Source of the DNA: BJGV01 sp964013575 | Lineage (GTDB): Bacteria > Pseudomonadota > Gammaproteobacteria > Burkholderiales > Nitrosomonadaceae | NCBI GenBank assembly: GCA_964013575.1 | Contig: CAXGWP010000030.1 | Coordinates: forward strand, 1-6,962 | Reading direction: 5' to 3' | DNA length: 6,962 bases | In this document: piece by piece, positions 4,989-6,962 of the stretch | How the letters are laid out: every line of letters begins with the position of its first letter | Position numbering within the stretch: position 1 is the stretch's first letter | The notes under the pieces: model-generated | What the model saw: only the letters and a program-made list of their open reading frames with translations | Database searches by the model: none | Told to the model about the DNA's origin: nothing | Made by a program: the position numbers and the translations under genes

Positions 4989-5372
4989 ATGAAGCAACTC
5001 ATTTTCATTTTATTGTATTTATCAGTAATGTTCTCATCACCATTATATGCAGAATGGACTAAAGTGAATAAAGATGAAGATGGAAATACTAACTATATAG
5101 ATTTTGAAAGCATAAAAAAAGTTGACGGATATGTTTATTGGTGGATTCTGAGTGATATTGCAAGGCCAACTATACAAGGGCATTTATCTTCTAAAACATA
5201 TAATCAGGGTGATTGTAAATTATTTCGATTTAAATATTTGAGTTGGATCTTTTACACAGAACCTATGGGCGCTGGTGATGGAGACAGTGGCTTTCCTAAA
5301 GATACAGAATGGAATTATCCTCCCCCTAACTCAGTAATGGAAAATATTTTAAGAATAATTTGTAGTGGATAG
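4989..5372 (+). CDS. Exported adhesin-E-like domain protein
   Basis: From the ATG at 4989 the protein has 127 residues: a signal peptide (MKQLIFILLYLSVMFSSPLY, then A21; cleavage before EW) and a single domain. The domain shows the pattern of the surface-adhesin protein E-like family (Adhesin_E): W-T-K-V near the start, N-Y-I-D-F-E-S-I-K-K, then V-Y-W-W-I-L-S-D, G-D-C76-K, Y-x-E-P-M-G-x-G, W-x-Y-x-P-P-x-S-V, and a final I-I-C125. C76 and C125 are the family's conserved pair, likely a disulfide. The founding member is the Haemophilus influenzae lipoprotein E, which binds host proteins. Most bacterial homologues are small secreted proteins of unknown role, so adhesion is not implied. An in-frame TTG five codons earlier (4974) is less likely because the ATG gives a clean signal peptide. 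No Shine-Dalgarno is evident, and the gene stands alone. Confidence 0.8.
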   Translation: MKQLIFILLYLSVMFSSPLYAEWTKVNKDEDGNTNYIDFESIKKVDGYVYWWILSDIARPTIQGHLSSKTYNQGDCKLFRFKYLSWIFYTEPMGAGDGDSGFPKDTEWNYPPPNSVMENILRIICSG

Positions 5373-5435
5373 GCTTTAGGTGTCAAATTTAGTTTATTTT
5401 TTATAAATTTTTCCTAATTAGGGTGGAGTATTCTG

Positions 5436-5519
5436 ATGATGTATAAAAAATGATAATATAAAAACTTATTTCTACTATTTATCATGATAATAATATTAAT
5501 TAGTTGTCAAAAAATGTAA
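5436..5519 (+). pseudogene. Dead lipoprotein leader with two consecutive stops
   Basis: GGGTGGAG lies 8 bases before a double ATG (5436, 5439). The frame reads MMYKK, then TGA and TAA (5451-5456), and continues in the same frame as YKNLFLLFIMIIILISCQKM to a stop at 5517-5519. The second part is a convincing lipoprotein signal peptide ending in the lipobox L-I-S-C. A strong ribosome site in frame with a hydrophobic leader suggests a former small lipoprotein gene, now broken by two stops near its start and cut short after the lipobox. Small entericidin-like lipoproteins have similar leaders, but too little remains to assign it. The rest of the gap to 5659 is AT-rich with nothing else clear. Confidence 0.4.
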
Positions 5520-5577
5520 TAGTTTTAAATAAATTTCATAAATACCTATTACTAAAATGTAGTATTTATGTATTAAT

Positions 5578-5607
5578 TTGCATTATCTACAAATGAATAT
5601 TCATAAT
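5578..5607 (+). promoter_or_regulatory. Possible promoter of the Sel1 gene run
   Basis: TTGCAT (5578-5583) and CATAAT (5602-5607) are 18 bp apart, and the leader before 5660 would be about 46 bases. The -10 box matches 5 of 6 positions and the -35 only 3. The three Sel1 genes follow with gaps of 8 and 15 bp, so one promoter should lie in this gap; this is the best candidate I can see by eye. Confidence 0.2.
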
Positions 5608-5659
5608 AAATACCCTGATCAGAAAACAACAGCAATATTTATATTATTTAAAATCATAG

Positions 5660-6010
5660 ATGAAGAAGTTATTAGTATTATTAGTAATAGTGATGATATA
5701 TAGTAGTACTGCTATATCAGGTGAGTCTGATGGTATGTTTAGCGCCTTAAATTTATTGCGTGGCTTAGCTAAACAAGGTAATTCAAATGCACAGAATATT
5801 CTAGGTGCTATGTATTTACAAGGTGGTAATGGTGTGAAACAAAATTATATTCGTGCACATATGTGGTTTGATCTTTCTGATAGAAATGGCAATAAAGATG
5901 GAGGCATAGCTCGGGACCTAATAACTAAAGATATGACTCCTATTGAAATTGCAGAGGCGCAAAAGAAGGCGCGGGAATGTATAAAGAAAGATTATAAGGG
6001 CTGTGATTAA
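5660..6010 (+). CDS. Short exported Sel1-repeat protein (first of a tandem run)
   Basis: A 116-residue protein with a signal peptide (MKKLLVLLVIVMIYSSTAIS, then G21). The mature part has one complete Sel1-like repeat of about 36 residues: LRGLAKQGNSNAQNILGAMY followed by GGNGVKQNYIRAHMWFDLS (residues 32-72). An Asn/Gly-rich link and a C-terminal cap follow: DMTPIEIAEAQKKARECIKK, then DYKGCD, with C107 and C115. Sel1 repeats are helical hairpins of the TPR superfamily that stack into a binding surface. Secreted ones mediate protein-protein contacts, including host contacts in Legionella (LpnE, EnhC). With one repeat it is much shorter than its neighbours and lacks their AYEKKDY opening, so it may be a contracted copy or a cap-only partner. 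No Shine-Dalgarno is visible. The next gene begins 8 bp downstream, so they are probably co-transcribed. Confidence 0.82.
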   Translation: MKKLLVLLVIVMIYSSTAISGESDGMFSALNLLRGLAKQGNSNAQNILGAMYLQGGNGVKQNYIRAHMWFDLSDRNGNKDGGIARDLITKDMTPIEIAEAQKKARECIKKDYKGCD

Positions 6011-6018
6011 TATTAAAA

Positions 6019-6609
6019 ATGAAGAAAATATTATTTTTATTAGTATTAACTATCGTCTTTAGTATTGTTGCTAGGGCAGGTGATCTTGAAGATGGATATA
6101 AGGCATATGAGAAAAAGGATTACGCTACTGCTCTTGAATTATGGCAGCCGTTAGCTGAGGAAGGAGTTGCAAAAGCAGAACATAATTTGGGCTTTATGTA
6201 TCAAAATGGTTTTGGAGTAGAGAAGGATGTTAGTGAAGCAATTAAATGGTATCGAAGGGCTGCAAGAAAAGGGCATGGAAAATCCGAATATAACCTAGGT
6301 GTGATGTATGAAAAGGGAGAAGGAGTCCTACAAGATTATGAAGAATCAGTAAAATGGTATAGAAAAGCTTCTAGGAAAGGTATTGCAAATGCTCAGTCTA
6401 ATCTTGGTGTAATGTATGAAAAGGGTAAAGGCGTAACTCAAGGTTATGTACTTGCGTATATGTGGTACAACCTTGGTGCTATTAATGGGAGTGATAATGG
6501 GAGTAATAATCGAGATGTAGTAGCAAGGAAAATGACACTTATTCAAATTGAAGAGGCGCAAAAAAGAGTTAAGGATTGTTTAAAGAAGGGCTATAGAGGC
6601 TGTGAATAA
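6019..6609 (+). CDS. Exported Sel1-repeat protein (second of a tandem run)
   Basis: A 196-residue protein with a signal peptide ending V-A-R-A20|G. The mature part opens with a TPR-like half unit (residues 26-49: YKAYEKKDYATALELWQPLA), followed by three Sel1 repeats of 36 residues (about 50-85, 86-121 and 122-157). Each has the A-x-x-x-L-G-x-M-Y-x-x-G-x-G-V pattern and, in the first two, A/S-x-K-W-Y-R-x-A. The last repeat runs into a cap (RKMTLIQIEEAQKRVKDCLK, then KGYRGCE) with C187 and C195 in a C-x7-C spacing, the same as in the preceding gene. It is probably periplasmic or surface-exposed, acting as a binding scaffold; the partner is unknown. There is no Shine-Dalgarno before the ATG. It lies 8 bp after the first Sel1 gene and 15 bp before the third. 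Its N-terminal half is very similar to that of the next gene, at DNA level too, so duplication is likely. Confidence 0.88.
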   Translation: MKKILFLLVLTIVFSIVARAGDLEDGYKAYEKKDYATALELWQPLAEEGVAKAEHNLGFMYQNGFGVEKDVSEAIKWYRRAARKGHGKSEYNLGVMYEKGEGVLQDYEESVKWYRKASRKGIANAQSNLGVMYEKGKGVTQGYVLAYMWYNLGAINGSDNGSNNRDVVARKMTLIQIEEAQKRVKDCLKKGYRGCE

Positions 6610-6624
6610 TATTTAAAAAAGAAA

Positions 6625-6962
6625 ATGAAAAAATTAATAATTTTATTAATACTAATTGTTATCTCTAATAGTGTTGCTAGAGCGGGTGATGCAACTGATT
6701 ATAATAAGGGAATAGAGGCATATGAAAAAAAGGATTATGCTACTGCCCTTAAGTTATGGAGCCCATTAGCTGAAAAGGGAGATGTGTCTGCACAATCTAT
6801 TTTAGGATTAATGTATCAGGATGGAAAGGGCGTAAAGCAAGATTATAAGAAAGCGGAAAAATGGTATCTGAAAGCAGCAGAGCAGGGGGATATATATGCG
6901 CAATCTGCTTTAGGTTTAATGTATCAAAATGGGAAAGGTATAAAACAAGATTATAAGAAAGC
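6625..6962 (+). CDS. Exported Sel1-repeat protein (third of a tandem run), 3' end outside the window
   Basis: Partial: 112 complete codons from ATG 6625, still open at the window end. It has a signal peptide ending V-A-R-A|G-D, then IEAYEKKDYATALKLWSPLA, nearly the same half unit as in the second gene. Two Sel1 repeats follow: AQSILGLMYQDGKGVKQDYK (from codon 56) and AQSALGLMYQNGKGIKQDYK (from codon 92). These two units are exactly 36 codons apart and closer to each other than to the repeats of the upstream genes, so this copy may be expanding by internal duplication. The C-terminal cap, if present, lies outside. No Shine-Dalgarno; the gene follows the second Sel1 gene by 15 bp and is likely in the same transcript. 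Confidence 0.88.
   Translation, partial: MKKLIILLILIVISNSVARAGDATDYNKGIEAYEKKDYATALKLWSPLAEKGDVSAQSILGLMYQDGKGVKQDYKKAEKWYLKAAEQGDIYAQSALGLMYQNGKGIKQDYKK
6790..6962 (+). repeat. 108-bp tandem coding repeat (Sel1 units)
   Basis: The segment beginning at 6790 recurs at 6898, exactly 108 bp (36 codons) later. Over the 65 bases of the second unit in the window, about 54 match. Most differences are silent or conservative, as expected of a fairly recent unit duplication kept under protein-level selection. Such arrays can gain or lose units by recombination or slippage. Confidence 0.7.

Noticed and set aside
6346..6561. Minus-strand frame inside the second Sel1 gene
   Set aside because: It is the antisense of a repeat-coding region, so its own repeats only mirror the Sel1 units.
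6169..6962. CRISPR-like or satellite repeat array
   Set aside because: The regular 108-bp period is a coding one and translates throughout as Sel1 units. There are no short identical repeats with unique spacers.

Overview
The window is AT-rich (roughly two thirds A+T) and bacterial. MerC-family, adhesin-E-like and secreted Sel1-repeat proteins together suggest a gammaproteobacterium, possibly a marine or host-associated one. This is an inference from protein families, and the genus cannot be fixed. Gene density is low: long gaps, broken gene remnants and many small exported proteins of unknown function point to an accessory or decaying genomic-island region rather than a core locus. No rRNA, tRNA, CRISPR array or complete insertion sequence was seen, and no convincing rho-independent terminator.

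Left edge (1-590): helically phased short repeats (31-92) lie just upstream of a 33-codon relic (103-204) that reads as the arm-binding N-terminus of a P4-type tyrosine recombinase. The relic runs into, and overlaps by 7 bases, an intact MerC-family membrane gene (198-587). This looks like the scar of an integrative element, with its old integrase control region now upstream of merC.

588-1660: mostly non-coding. The one well-supported gene is a minus-strand small membrane protein (923-1192), which has a good promoter and an ideal Shine-Dalgarno. It is flanked on both sides by related degenerate gene tails (751-909 and 1240-1308) that share about 75% of their bases over 45 positions. A short orphan frame (1554-1643) precedes the next gene.

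1661-3334: a lipoprotein with an added C-terminal membrane helix (1661-2230), a 42-codon exported peptide gene (2347-2475) with a similar leader, and a six-helix membrane protein with a TTG start (2513-3334) that is visibly richer in G+C in its first third.

3550-5520: an unrecognised secreted helical protein (3550-4113), a convergent GNAT acetyltransferase (4282-4803, minus), an adhesin-E-like periplasmic protein (4989-5372), and a dead lipoprotein leader interrupted by two consecutive stops (5436-5519).

5660-6962: a tandem run of at least three exported Sel1-repeat genes, spaced 8 and 15 bp apart and evidently made by duplication. They differ in repeat number, and the two complete ones share a C-terminal cap ending in Cys-x7-Cys. 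The third leaves the window. Similar leader peptides front these genes and the unrelated 3550-4113 gene, so the region looks like a small factory for diversifying secreted proteins, with birth (Sel1 duplication) and death (truncated leaders) both visible.
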